The notes beneath the pieces were generated by a model. The model ran no database searches, was not told the origin of the DNA, and saw only the letters and a program-made list of their open reading frames with translations. A program made the translations under genes and the position numbers. From Uloborus plumipes (Eukaryota; Arthropoda; Arachnida; Araneae; Uloboridae), in assembly GCA_038373865.1 (NCBI GenBank), contig JAXGGA010004723.1:1-64000 (forward strand): 64,000 bases of DNA. The letters are read 5' to 3'. Positions 32,657-44,570 of the stretch are shown here, in pieces. Position 1 is the stretch's first letter, and each line of letters opens with the position of its first letter.

Positions 32657-34247
32657 TAGAAAAAATCCCTTAAATAATAGACCTTCGAGGAAACATTTTA
32701 TACTACTATTTTTCAAAATTGGGCATCTCCCATATTCGATGTAACATTTTTTATACAATCCTTTTTGGTAGAAAATTGCTTCTGTGTGTCTGTGCAGGGC
32801 TGGATTTACGTACGAGCTGAACAAGCCACAGCTTGGGGACCCGCTTTGTCGGGGGCTCCCAACTTCCTAAAAAACGAACTTTCTGCAATCCGAACAGGGT
32901 TCAACACAGATTAATTCTTATTTCGGAGATTCTGCTCTATATTGAAAGCCGTTGTAAGTAAAAGACGACCATCTTTTCTGTTCCATCGCCCTTAATCTCT
33001 GTCGATTAATTTCAGCGATTCGCCGAATCAAAAGAAATTTTTATTTTGATTTATCCAAATTCGCAAAAGTGGAAAACCCAAAAAAGTTTTGTTTGACTGT
33101 TTTTTTCTAATATTTTTCTTGTATTAATCAGCTCTCAAAAGGCATCAAACTGCAGAATTTCATAAACGATTTTCTAAATTTTTTCCGGGGGAGAAACCAC
33201 CGGACCCCCTAAAGTTCAGGATACCCTATACCACCCTGACTGGAGGATCCCTGCACCACTCTTCTAATTTCCTTGACGTTTCAAGACTAGTCGCAAAATA
33301 AGAAGGATAAAATGGGCATTAAAAAAACGGAAAATGCAAATACACATATATACACAAATGCATTCACACAATAAAAATGACCATCCCTCTATTTTAGGCT
33401 CTTGGCCCTTCCATTTAATTTTTTATAGCGCATATTAATGAAAGAAATCATCAAATAACAGTATGTCAAAGTTTAAAAAAGTTATCTCAACACTAATATT
33501 CAAAGTGTCTCAGATTTCAAAATATGTGGTTCGTGTAGGACGGATCCCGATTCAATCTACCCGATAGAGTTTTTAAAAGCCTGGAGAGATTTTGGAGAGT
33601 CCATGCTTGATAATATGAGACACCCCAAAGACTACTTGAATGGAATCGCTTGACTGCCCGATACTCATGATCTCAACTCTTATGAATTTTTTTCCAGACA
33701 TAGTAAAGAAAAAATCTGCAAAAATTAGAAAAACAAATGAGCACAAATAGTCCTTCAGGGGGTCATCGGAACATAGATGTCTAAAACCTTTAGCGAGCTT
33801 TGAAGAATATGGCTTTTTAGTTTGTTCTGCATCATACAGCTATCGTTGGCAAGCGTATTAAGCATCCGAGTATCTGCCGTTGCTATTATACTTTACATTT
33901 AGATTTACAATAAATAAATAAACAAAAATGTGTCAGTAGTTTTTGAAAGTTCTTCTTTCATTTGATATCTTAAACAGTAATCTTCACTTTGTACCATACT
34001 TTTGCAATATATTGCTGAAAAGTAGTACAGTTATATTCCCTCAAGAATTTTGAAGGGAGAGCGCAAAAGGATTCATTTGGTTTCATTTTTCCTCTTTAAT
34101 TTTGGGCTCTAGCAAATTTTTGAGATAAATTGAGAAACACTTCAAAAGGTTATCAGATTACAAGATCGGATCTTTTGCAAGTGAAACGAATTGAACCGCT
34201 GTTGCTTTGTGGCGCCATCTGTCGTGTATTACCAGAGAATCTTCTGA
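32657..34247. other. AT-rich spacer with one isolated hAT-like end
   Basis: At 32795 CAGGGCTGGATTTACG, followed by AGCTTGGGGACCC, looks like the left terminus of a common hAT-type MITE, but I found no matching right end. The rest shows no gene. Confidence 0.45.
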
Positions 34248-34879
34248 GGGCAATTCCACGAAAATGTCAACCTGAGCATCAAAATTTCAATGTTCGCAAG
34301 ACGCAAATTAATATATATATTTTAAAAGCTTGAACTATGTGTTTTAATATGGTACCACCTTAAATTTTATATTAGAAACTGTTGTATTGAAAACAGGCCG
34401 AAAGAGATGTCCATCTTTCTCCAGAATTATGTTCGATAATTTAGAGTACAGTAATTAGTGTTGTTTCCCCCCAAAATAATCTAACTAAACAAAAAAGTTG
34501 GAGAAATTTGTTATACTCATTATGAAAATTCTTAATACAGTCTTATTTGAAAAAAATATTGTTATGGCGTTTCGTTTAGACACAGTTTGAAATTCAGTTT
34601 ATGAATGTCAGTCAGTTACCATAAAAAATCAACATTTCCCCCTGCGCGTGAAAATTTTTGATGGAAACTTACAAAAATTCATACTCTCTGCCTACATTAA
34701 GAGTATTTAAATACTGAATAAACAGAAGTTGAAGTTTGCATCAAGAACTTAAAAAATTCCATGGTAACTGACTGACAACTTAATGTGGTAACTGACTGAC
34801 ATTTAATTTAATTTCAAAATAACTACAGCGTACTTAATTACACACTCCTAAAAATATTTCTCTCGTTGAACAAACATAA

Positions 34880-36094
34880 AACAACACAACTCTTGAGTTT
34901 TAAGACTGGTAAATGCTCTCTTTTGTGAAGAAAATCCAAATGTTAAGATTGGTCTTTCCAAGTTTAACAGCCTCCGTCCAAATCAAACATTACTAAGAAG
35001 AGACATTCCCCACAATGTGTGTCTTTGCCAAAAACATGAAAATATGCAATTTCTTTTGGATGCCTTAAAAGAAAAAGGGTTGAATGTTACGACTAAATTA
35101 AAAGATTTTATAAAGGCTGCAGTCTGTAACGAAGAAAATGAAATATGTATGAACGGCAAATGTAGCAGATGCCCCATGATAAATGGGCTAAATTCAAATG
35201 ATGATCAGCATCATGAACTGTGCACTTGGAAGGAGTGGAAAAATACTCCTCAATGCCAAATAACCACCAATGAAGGAACAACTGAGGACTGCATAAATGA
35301 TTTAAGAGCGAAACAACAATGTTTTTGTAAAGAGAAAGCAATCAGAAGAATTCAAGATAAAACGGGATGATCTAAATTCTGAACAGCTAGTCCTACAAAT
35401 TAATTTTGCAGATAATTTCTGTTGTAAGGAACAAAATGAAATCCAAGCAGCTCATTGGAACCATAAAAAAGTTACAATTTTTACAGCTGTTTCTTGGTTT
35501 GTAGAAGGTGACCAAAAACAAACAAAATCGTACGCAGTAATATCAGACTATCTAGATCATGAGAATGCTGTGAAGGTTTTCCTTCGGGAAATAATAAAGG
35601 ATTTGAAACTAACTAAGAACTTTTCCTCGTTACAAGTTTTTTCTTATTTTGCTGCCAGTCAGTTCAAGCAGAGTTTCAACCTCTGCAACTTCACATATTT
35701 TTGCAAGGACTTTCAAATTCGCGAAGTCGAATGGCAGTTTTTTGCCTTTTCACATGGCAAGGGAGCCGTAGATGGAGTCGGTGGCCAAGTAAAGAGGTTA
35801 GCATGGATGGAAGTGTTGAGTGGAAAAGCAACCATCAATAATGCCTCAACCTTTTATAATGCTATAAAAGAGAAAGATCTGAAAACACAACTTATTATTG
35901 TTAAGCGGGAAGATGTTCACTCCACAAAAAATGAATTGAAAATGAGAGTTAGTGATATTTTGGCTATTCCGAATATCCGAAAAATGCATTATTTTAAGAT
36001 CGCCATAGATGAAAATGTAATTATCTACAGCCAATACAGTAAATGCTCAACTGTTCAAACTCATCACTTTAAGAAAATTTCAAAAAAGTACTGA
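34880..36094 (+). pseudogene. Transposase-like protein of the 34.2-kb element, one frameshift
   Basis: The first frame is open from about 34.9 kb to a stop at 35368-35370. It reads SKFNSLRPNQTLLRRDIPHN, then VCLCQKHENMQFLLDAL and a cysteine cluster (CMNGKCSRCP). The sense then continues in the next frame from about 35345 to the stop at 36092-36094: an INFADNF block, IQAAHWNHKKVTIFTA, ISDYLDHEN, then FFAFSHGKGAVDGVGGQVKR. I recognise the NVCLCxxHxN, DFAENF-like, QxAHWNH and SHGKGxxDGxGGxxKR motifs from a widespread set of uncharacterised, transposon-derived animal proteins. The aspartates in FAD, SDYLD and VDG are candidate catalytic residues, but I cannot assign them. The frameshift means this copy is probably inactive, unless the assembly has a base error there. 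Confidence 0.75.
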
Positions 36095-36392
36095 GTGACT
36101 GATAGCAAAACACGTTTAGCAAAACCTGCGTAACCCATAATCCGAATATCCTATGGAAACAAAAATTGTAAATATAATTAACTTAAAAATTGGACTTCCA
36201 TTACTTTACTCTTTGTGTTATCTTTATAAAGGTTTTATTGCATAATTTTGAACATTTGCATAAGTATAATTTAACAGTTGGTTCCTGATAGGTAAGTCAG
36301 TTACCAATTTGTTGCAAAGACTGCAATCATTTATTGCAGCAAAGTTAAGTTTGACAATTGTAATTTTATTGCTTACTTTTTTTGTAGACTTA

Positions 36393-36536
36393 GGGCCATG
36401 CTCCACATCAGCGTAAAACGCGACCGAAACTGCAGGCAGAAACCGAAAATCCGGGTACTTTCCATAGGAACACCATTGAATCCATTTTACGCTTCTGCCT
36501 ATTTTTTCTGCTTTACGTCGATGTGGAGCATGGCCC
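36393..36536. mobile_element. 144-bp MITE with TTA duplication, PIF/Harbinger-like
   Basis: GGGCCATGCTCCACATC at 36393 and its exact complement at the right end make a 17-bp inverted repeat that continues imperfectly (GCGTAAA / TTTACG). The flanks are TTA at 36390-36392 and 36537-36539. A 3-bp TTA/TAA target is typical of PIF/Harbinger. Confidence 0.85.
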
Positions 36537-37144
36537 TTATTCATAATTTTTACTGTATAATTTTGAACATGTGCATCAGCATATTTAGAATATTTCAGAA
36601 ATGTCAGTCAGTTACCGGAATGTCAGTCAGTTACCAAGCTACTCTAGCTACTGTAATTCTTTACTGCAGCAATATTTCCAAACTCAACTGCCATGGTCCG
36701 AAAGGTTATTCATTCTCTTTGATCCTCATTTTCTATTCAATAAAATTTCCTTCAACTTTCAGAGAAATCTCTTGTAGAATCAGTGTTACTTTTCACACAG
36801 GTTGCATTCATGTCAGTCAGTTACCATATTTTTGGCAATTTTATAAAATCATTAAAAATATATTTTGAAAATTCAATTATACCATGAAATTCAGCTTAAA
36901 AAGTACAATAAGACAGGACAAAATAAATTAGTAAAATTTGAGATTTGTTGTGTTTTATTTCAAAATACTTCTTTTTTTGCTTTGTGAATGTCAGTCAGTT
37001 ACCCGTGGAATTGCCCCTGAGCATTTATTCCATGTTGAATATCACTCGCTGTCGATGATCATATGAATGATCATTCAATCTGAATGATGTATATTGCAAA
37101 TAATTAGGGGGAAATACAGTTAACGCCAGACAATAAAAGTGAAA

Positions 37145-37177
37145 GTTTAAGCATCTAAGACCCTTAGATGCTTAAAC
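37145..37177. repeat. 15-bp perfect hairpin
   Basis: GTTTAAGCATCTAAG at 37145-37159 and its complement at 37163-37177, loop ACC. No T-run follows. Confidence 0.9.
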
Positions 37178-37429
37178 ACGTATTCGACACTTTGTTCTAA
37201 GAGCTTGTAAACGTTGATTCGAATTGGCCTTATTAAAAATATAGATCCTTAACAAGGCCAACTGTTAAAAAACACCAAAAAGTATTTTCTTTCAGAGGGC
37301 TTTTCCGAACAAATTTCCCCAAGTCAGCTCTTTCTCTGAAACGTGTGACATGTTTAGAATCCTTTTCCCGTGTTTTGAAATGCAGTAAACGAATGTCCAC
37401 AGGCGACAACGCGTCAATACCTCGCCCTG

Positions 37430-37770
37430 ACGAGCGCAACAATATTCATAAAATATGCATTTTTCACCCCTCACAGTAACGTTCCGACAGCTCCCGAGGG
37501 GTGGCATGCCCCGTCCTGTCATTAGCTCGATGTCATCACAAACCCCTGTATCCAAACCTTTCAACACCCCCGGCGATTGTTACCCAATTACAACTCAATT
37601 CAGAGCCGTCGGTTTTATTCCGCCGGTGGGGGGGGGGAGAGGCACCCCTCTGCAGATATCGGGTTCTCTCGGCAAACGAACTGCCCCGCAGATGCCCGGG
37701 TTGCGCGAGAAGATATCAGCTGCAACAGAACCATTTTCGATGACAGGGAAATGTGTTCCAACTCCCACGT
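37430..37770. other. GC-richer unique island, candidate regulatory element
   Basis: Unique, CpG-containing sequence with no repeat hallmarks, including CCGACAGCTCCCGAGG, CCCCCGGCGATTG and GCCCGGGTTGCGCGAG. Long frames run through it in several phases, as in any GC-rich block, and none resembles a known protein. Confidence 0.45.
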
Positions 37771-38749
37771 GCAGATTTGCAATTGATAATTTTTTTTTGC
37801 ATGATGGGGTTCTTCTGAATGCGGGAGGAGAAATTTTATGGTATATTGGGTCCGTAAACTGGCTTCACTTGTGTCTATAGATGCTGGAAAATCATTTTTC
37901 GTATACATTTTCTAGTATTTTCTTAATTAAAATATATTGTTCGGTTACATATTAATTACCTTTCATCGGTCAGCGAGCTCTAAGTTTGTGCCCGTTGACA
38001 AGTGAAATAATTTAAATGCTTTCACTTCATCTTTATAGTTACTCAAATCTGTTACGGTAAAGCATAAAACTGCAATAGAATTATATTGCAAAGTTTGACT
38101 GTACCAAAATATATTACTTCCAATACACTTAAATCGCATTGATTCAACATTAGTATTTGGCATGAAATAAAGCAACTTAAATAGGTCACAAAATGCGATG
38201 AAAATTCCGTAACCCTTATAAAAAGAAAACTTGCTGAAATTGCCCAAAAGAGCAACACCTGGAAGATCTAGATTTCAAACAAATAAGCAGATTTTTGACT
38301 GCAAGTCATACAATGCGCCACAATACTACAAAACGCAAATTAATCAGGAGTACAAAAGAAAAGCATAGGAGAAAGTTAATCCAAATTAGAAGGTTTGATT
38401 TTTTTTTCTTTTGGAGAAGGGGAGGGTAACCACAATCCCTATTTGCATACATTCTAACTCAGTAATATAAGCAATATGACTCAAGGTCACAAAGGTCTTA
38501 GAGAAGGAATTATTAACTTTCCTCCCAATTACACCCCTAACTTTTCCAAATGCAAAAATTTAAAAGCTAAGCAATTTTGCAATTTCAGCCATATTAAAAC
38601 TAAATTTACAGCGAAATGCCTGCAACGTTCAGAAACTTTGAATATTCTTAATTCTTTTCTTATTAAACCGAGCGTTTATCTCTATTTAGTGAGTGCCTGA
38701 CCTCTGACATGGCTCTAGCTTATTTTTAACCCGGCAGTTCTTTTCAAAA
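37771..38749. other. AT-rich spacer, no feature seen
   Basis: Nothing recognisable. Short frames only. Confidence 0.45.
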
Positions 38750-39030
38750 GAAACACTCAGAGGAACTTCCACGAAGGGAGGAGGCCTTGGAAGACCGCGA
38801 ACTCCATCCGCCAGGTAAACTGATCTTCCCGTCTGTTCGATTCGACTACCAATATCGCTTTCAACCAGTTCTCAACCCCTGAAGCAACCCTCTCCGATTT
38901 AATTCTCGGCCTCACCGCCCGCGATTCAAGGTTTTTTTTCTGCAACCTTTTAGGGAAGGTCTGTCTGTCGCCAACCGCACCTAGCGATTCATTTACCCAC
39001 ATCCACCGATATCGAGTACGGCGCGTAAAA
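38750..39030. other. GC-richer unique island, candidate regulatory element
   Basis: A moderately GC-rich block with CGCCAGGTAAAC, a possible splice donor, and CCGCCCGCGATTC. A 93-codon reverse frame spans it but I recognise no domain, so I do not call a gene. Confidence 0.4.
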
Positions 39031-39406
39031 AACGTCAAAACAAGTTTTTAAGCTTGTTTGGAATGAGAATTTTTAATTACTTGTTGTATTCAGAGGCGTA
39101 CGCGTGAAAAGTGAGCCTACTTCATGTTAAAACATGAGAAGGGGCTGACTCATGTTTTATCGACGTAGTATGTTTGCATCCAAAATATAACCGAAAATTA
39201 CATTACTAAATCATTAAATTTGTTTTTTACTTTTCGCTGTGTCTCTGCTTCGTAGTAAATGCCCAGTTTTATGCTAGGCCAAATTTAGAAATTGTAGGGC
39301 AGTAGGCTCGACACATCTGTAACCTCTCCTCCCTCCTTCTGCATTGTACAATTGAAGTAAGTGTTGTAGAGTTGATAGTCATTGTATGTATATGAGCTAT
39401 CGAAAT

Positions 39407-39562
39407 CAGGGCCTGATTACTGAATGGAGCCAACTAGGCCGTAGCCTAGAGCCCCCGAATAACTAAAATTGTTTTATATACTGCCTAATATTGCAAAGTC
39501 GGAGTACAGGGGCCCCAAAAAGTATTTGGCTTAGGGCCCAGTAATGTCTTAATCGGGCCCTG
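39407..39562. mobile_element. 156-bp hAT-like MITE
   Basis: CAGGGCCTGATTACTGAATG at the left pairs imperfectly with the inverted right end CAGGGCCCGATTAAGACATT. Next come the matching blocks TAGCCTAGAG and (inverted) GCCCTAAGCC. This layout (CAGGGCCNGATTA, then TAGGCCGTAGCCTAG) is frequent among arthropod hAT MITEs. The 8-bp flanks do not match well. Confidence 0.7.
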
Positions 39563-39839
39563 GCTCTAATACGGAGAAAAAAAAAATTCCAGCAATTAGT
39601 TCAGTATTTTTTGCTAGGTTCTTTTCTTTTTGTAAGTTTCACCATTAAACTAAGAGCGAATATGAATGCACAGGGATCATGTGTATTCTGATAGCAAACA
39701 AGCAGTTTTCTTGGTCGCCGCTTTTCAACACTTACCACCATTGCACCCTTCGTCCTGATAGAGTTCAGGACTCCATTGATACAGAATCCCAGTCCATCTG
39801 AATGCAAAGACAGGAGAGGCGTCTTGATGTCAAATATAG

Positions 39840-40270
39840 TAGGAAGTCTTACGCGCCCTTTTCCACATCGGTGAGCCGGTTGACTCCGGAGTCAACTCCA
39901 ACCAGGAGAAAAATGAGCGCGACCTCAAAGCAACGAGAGAGGGAAATATCCAGAGGTCTCCTGTAGGACCCTTTAGAGGGGCAGCCTTCCGTCCCTAATG
40001 ACGCTTTAGGCCCGCTCGGCTGCACTCCTATAACCTGGAAGCTGCCAGCCCTGGCTGCATAATAGACGGGTCACTGTGATGGACGATCAGTTTAATTTGT
40101 CAGCGCCGCTCAAGCCCCACAGCACAAAATAGTCGCCAGATACACGCTTAATTATGAGGGTGTCTACTTCAAAGAGGCTGCGCAAGGGAGGGAAGAGAAA
40201 AGACTCCTGCACGCCGCAATCCTCAGCACATTTCATTCGACCGAAACGTCTTCCAAATTAATTCATCTTT
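39840..40270. promoter_or_regulatory. GC-richer island with an 18-bp palindrome and TTAATTA site
   Basis: A unique block with CpGs, holding the perfect palindrome GTTGACTCCGGAGTCAAC (39879-39896) and TTAATTA, a homeodomain-type site, at 40148-40154. There is no coding support. It is a candidate cis-regulatory module in the region upstream of the Pax6 coding exons. Confidence 0.4.
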
Positions 40271-40999
40271 GAAAAACCACTGAGAAGAGTGCTTTGCAAT
40301 CTAACGGCCAGCATTCCACTGAACATTGTGCAAGTATGTTTTCCTCCTTAGATTTCAAAAAGGATCTTTTCTTGGGTTTGTAATAATTTTCCCATATTAC
40401 AATTCAATAAAAATAAGCCCGTACTAAGCGGGTTCCTTGGAAAACCGAATGTTTTGATACCTGACTTGACCCTTGTCCGCCAGATCTTCTGGATCTGGAA
40501 TAAATCATACATTCTCTTACGTAATAAATGGTTGTATAAAAAGAGCGTAATGCTACTTCTACTGGAGGGTATCATACATTTGCTTACTTGGGTTGGGGAA
40601 AAATGGTTGTAAATTAGGAGCTGTGATGCCCAGAACTAAAATCTTTGGGAGGGGTAGAAATTCTCAATGTGCTCGAATTGGAGCTTAAATTTTGCTAAAT
40701 GGTAATAAACGGGTATACACACATCATACGTATGTCTAAAGAAAAGTGACATTCGGGCGTTACAAAAATAGTAATTGCGTATCCAAATTTACCCAATCGA
40801 CAGATAAATTTCGCCAAAATAAGACATTTGGGAGGTCACAGCGACTTCCGGTGACCTCCTATCGGGGCACCCCTGAAGAAGAGTATAACATCACTTTCGC
40901 GGCAAAGAATGCGATATATATAATGTGTGTGTGTGCTTTATTGACTGAGAAGAAATTCGGTAAAAGAGCGTTAAATGTATAGAATCTCAGAGGCAATGC

Positions 41000-41340
41000 G
41001 CACTCCTATATGCTCTGAATTCTGAGGAACTGAGGCTTTGGTCCATCGAGCCTAGAAGACCGCTTAGTTCGTTTGCCCGCAACAAACAAATCAGTCCAAC
41101 ATCCACAATCCGCCTGTATGTATCTATTTTCCCCCTTCTCCCGGAGGTGCCTTTACTTCGAGCGGGGCGTAACAACCTGTAATCTCGTTTGGCGACGCCT
41201 TGCCATTGATATAGATTTGCCGTTCATTAGTGTAACGAGATTACGGGGCAATTGAGACAAGGGGTCTGCACATACGCACGTTCTGGGGCGTGAGGAAAAG
41301 AGATCGCTTCATTCGAAGACCCGCATTCTCTTGGGGATGG
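41000..41340. other. GC-richer unique island
   Basis: CpG-containing unique DNA (CTTCTCCCGGAGGTGCC, TCGAGCGGGGCGTAAC). No protein or repeat match that I can see. Confidence 0.35.
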
Positions 41341-42834
41341 GGGGGGGTGTTGAACAGTACCATAAAAACGCTATTTTGTTGCATGTGGGTATCGTGAAAA
41401 AGTTGTGGTAACCTAATTTTTCCAATAGATTTTTTGATTATAATTCATGAAAAATATTGAAGCTACTCTATATGTACGTGCATGTTCCAGTGTAATGAAT
41501 GAATTAATTTTCTCTCTTTTTTTCTTTGCTTATTTTATGAAAAAGAAAATTCTTTACTGAATTCATCCCCCCCCTTTCGTATCTACCAGTTATTAATAGG
41601 ATGGAAGGGGTGCCACATGAAAGAATGATGGGCGATCTCAGGGAATGGACTATGTTAGTAAATAGTTAGCACCCGATAATCTGCCTCATTTGAAACAAAC
41701 AACAATTTAAAGCATCGAGATATATCTTGAGCAGAACTTGAAACTGGTATCGAATATACTGAGAGTGCACTGGCTGTTTTCAGTCAAAAGAAAAGGGAAG
41801 GGGGGGTTAGAAGGGGTTGGAGGCGTGTACTCATGTATGCGTGAAAGAAAATTTCCTTCTGTTATTCCCTCTTTTCTTTGATTGAAGTTTTGATGCCAGC
41901 TTTATTTATTAGGTGATTTTTCAGTTTGATGATATTTTTTTTAGTTTCTCTTCCACCCTGCGTGAAGCAATTATTACCCAGAGTTGGTCTTAGTGGTCAT
42001 CCATGTTCTTAATAAGACCACTTCACTTTCTTTTGTTAAAACTGCTAACAAACATAACTCCACTTAAATTTTCACATGGAGTGATTTTTTTACTTATTTT
42101 TTATGTTACTTGACGAATTCGCAAAGATTGGAGCAAATTGAATCATAAATAAGCTAGATGTTAGGCTATGAACCTTAAGAAGGCGTCATTTAAAGCACTT
42201 AGCTCAGTAATAATGTCGTTCAATACGATTTTAAATGTTCAATATGAGTCGCTCCCCGCAATTTGAGAATCGCTGACCCCTCTTTATTACTACATTGAAT
42301 TATCTTCCTCAACGAATTTTCGTGCTCTCTGGGGGGAAAATAATGAAATAAATTTTAGAGTAGAATTGTCAGTTTTACCGTATGGTATGGAAAAATTTTT
42401 GTTACTGGCATTCGGGGAATCAGAAATAGGAAACACCTACGCAGGGAGTGTTAGGCATGCACAACTTTCAAAGTAAATTATTCTTTTCAGCAGTACCAAT
42501 GTAAAGGGCTCGCACATATAGAAATGAGTTTTTGAGATATTAAAAAAAAAAACATATTTTTGATTCTATAACTAGCAACTTGAAAATGTTGAAATTTGAC
42601 GTTTTTTTGTGCTTTGTATTTAGCGGAAACCAAATAAACAAGCTTGTATAGTAAAGTTAAAATACAATGAATGAGGAAAATACAAAAGAAAAGAAAAAGA
42701 AAGAAAAATTAGCAGTTAATGATTTTGTCTTCCATGATTACCTATTATTTAACATGCGCGATTTTTATAAACACAACAAATTATTTCTTTCAATAATTTT
42801 CTTAAGTTAAAGCAGACCCAAATTTTTAAAAGGC
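41341..42834. other. AT-rich spacer, no feature seen
   Basis: A G-run at about 41337-41347 and a few C-runs. No supported gene. Confidence 0.45.
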
Positions 42835-42895
42835 AATGAATCGCACTATTTTTTCAGGTAGCCATTGAACTTTGAAAAAAGTAGTGCGGTTCATT
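42835..42895. repeat. Imperfect 22-bp hairpin with a 16-nt loop
   Basis: AATGAATCGCACTATTTTTTCA at 42835-42856 pairs with 42873-42895 with one mismatch and one bulge, separated by 16 bases. The size is compatible with either a tiny MITE remnant or a short hairpin RNA precursor. Confidence 0.8.
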
Positions 42896-43358
42896 GTTAA
42901 AATGATCAGTCCAAAATATCATCTTTTAGATTTGATAATACTTCGTAAGTTTAGCTGGAAGGGGACTCTGAACTTACTTTTTATGAGAACCATGCACGGG
43001 AACTAAAAAGAAAAGGCAGTTATGAGCAACAAGATCTCTTGACGTTTTTAAAGCAACTGGATATATCGAATAACATCGATTTCAGAAAGATACACTACAC
43101 TTTTTTTTTCTTTTGTGTGCCCCCTCTTCCTTACACTGGAGTACCGTTCCGTATTTTTAAGAGCCCATTTGGATGTCTTTATGCTTTCACTCAATCTGTA
43201 CCAAACGATTGTATGAAATCAGTTTACATTTTAGCTGATATTAAAAAAAAAAAAAAAAAAAAAAGTACGCTAAAGCGGGAAAAATATCTTTGTAATGATT
43301 GCAAATTTTGTGCGGTACAGTATGCTATCTATCGATCGATCTATCTCTATATAGTACA

Positions 43359-43490
43359 GAACCTCTTTAAAAGGGTTTTTAGGGGACCGGGCATTTTGTG
43401 CCACAAATAAACTCTGTAATGTTACTTTGTGACTGTCCCGTAATCAGGAATAAATGTATTGAGGCCCCCTCTTCGGCTGAGACCTGAAAA
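43359..43490. mobile_element. Partial copy of the 29.5-32.6 kb outer repeat
   Basis: ACAGAACCTCTTTAAAAGGG at the left and GTGACTGTCCCGTAATCAGG near 43432, which matches GTGACTGTCCCTTACA at 32583. A short, diverged relative. Confidence 0.45.
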
Positions 43491-44037
43491 AAGATCTTTA
43501 ATTAAATTTGGCCTTTGAAAAATATAGTATCAGGGTGTAATCCTTGGTGCCAGATTGCACGGGAACGCCGTTCCGGCACTGCTCATATTTTTATTTAGAT
43601 ATTATTATTCTTATTTTTAGTCTCAGATTTCTTTTTAGCATTGAATCTCCAGGGTTATTTCACTTCTTAATATATCATTTGTTCAATAATATTGGGAAAA
43701 GCGTCAAAAAGATTTTTTTTTTTGAAAAGATAATGTAAAAAAACAATAATGTATTCGAGCTTCTGGAGTGATCAGATCTGCCAGTAAATACCTGGTGTTT
43801 GTTGTCGTCAACTTAAGACTAAATGCAGCAACAAGAATTTTCTAAGTGACAGGAGGGAATGATAACAGTCTTTAAATGTGTGCAATTTAGCACATTAGAG
43901 CAATAACAGTTAATATTTCCCAAAACCAAGGGTTTCGCAAGGAGTTGTAAGTCTCCACTCCCCGTACCGGCTATGCCTCTGCCAGGAATCATTGCCATTC
44001 TTGTAAACTGGGAAACTTAAGAATACACCTCTATATA

Positions 44038-44570
44038 CAGTCGAACTCGTTTATAACGAGCTCGGATATAACGAGAGCTCGGGTTTAGCGAGGGAAACGA
44101 TAATATTTGGTTGGATCAATGTTAAGTCTATGGAACAGCATTAGTTTTTAATGAGCAAGACCCGGTTTTAACGAGCGATTTTTTCTGTCTCGCAGTCTTT
44201 TTTTTTTTTCTCCTCTTTCTAGTCTTATTCCTGTCTCATCATCATTTTTTCCCCTGCGGTTCAATACTTTTGTATGAAAAATTCCCTCAGCATTCCAGTG
44301 TCAATATGGAGAGTTCACAAATCCGGTATAACAGGTGGGGCTGATTGTTTAAAGAGAAATCATTAAATAAAGAACAGTATTTAATTAAATTAATTGATGT
44401 CATTAAAGTAAGTATCAATTTAATTATAAGTAAACTCAATTATTTTACCTCCCAAGCCCCCACCCCTTCTGGTTGCACGCCGGCCGTAAGGACCCGTTTA
44501 TTAAGAGCGCTCGGATTTAACGAGCAACATGTTACGGTCCCTTCGTGCTCGTTATAAGCGAGTTCGATTG
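44038..44570. mobile_element. 533-bp pogo/Tigger-type MITE
   Basis: CAGTCGAACTCGTTTATAAC at the left and, inverted, CAATCGAACTCGCTTATAAC at the right, two mismatches in 20. TA flanks at 44036-44037 and 44571-44572. TAACGAG units are repeated at both subterminal regions. No transposase remains. Confidence 0.9.

Larger units (their letters stand above)
34248..37016 (+). mobile_element. 2.77-kb DNA transposon with GGGCAATTCCACG ends
   Basis: A perfect 13-bp inverted repeat, GGGCAATTCCACG at 34248-34260 and its complement at 37004-37016, is flanked by a 4-bp duplication CTGA (34244-34247, 37017-37020). The 15-bp motif TGTCAGTCAGTTACC occurs seven times in the outer parts: forward at 34606, 36602, 36621, 36811 and 36990, inverted at 34763 and 34787. 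The motifs sit outside the coding part (about 34.9-36.1 kb), as transposase-binding subterminal repeats often do. A smaller MITE is nested at 36393-36536. The superfamily is uncertain; a 4-bp duplication is reported for Sola and Academ, among others. Confidence 0.9.

Noticed and set aside
32795..33240. hAT-type MITE starting CAGGGCTGGATTTACG
   Set aside because: Only a left-type end is visible; without a partner or duplication it cannot be delimited.
37455..37880. Protein exon in a GC-rich block
   Set aside because: Three overlapping frames are open, no splice pair encloses one, and none matches a known family.
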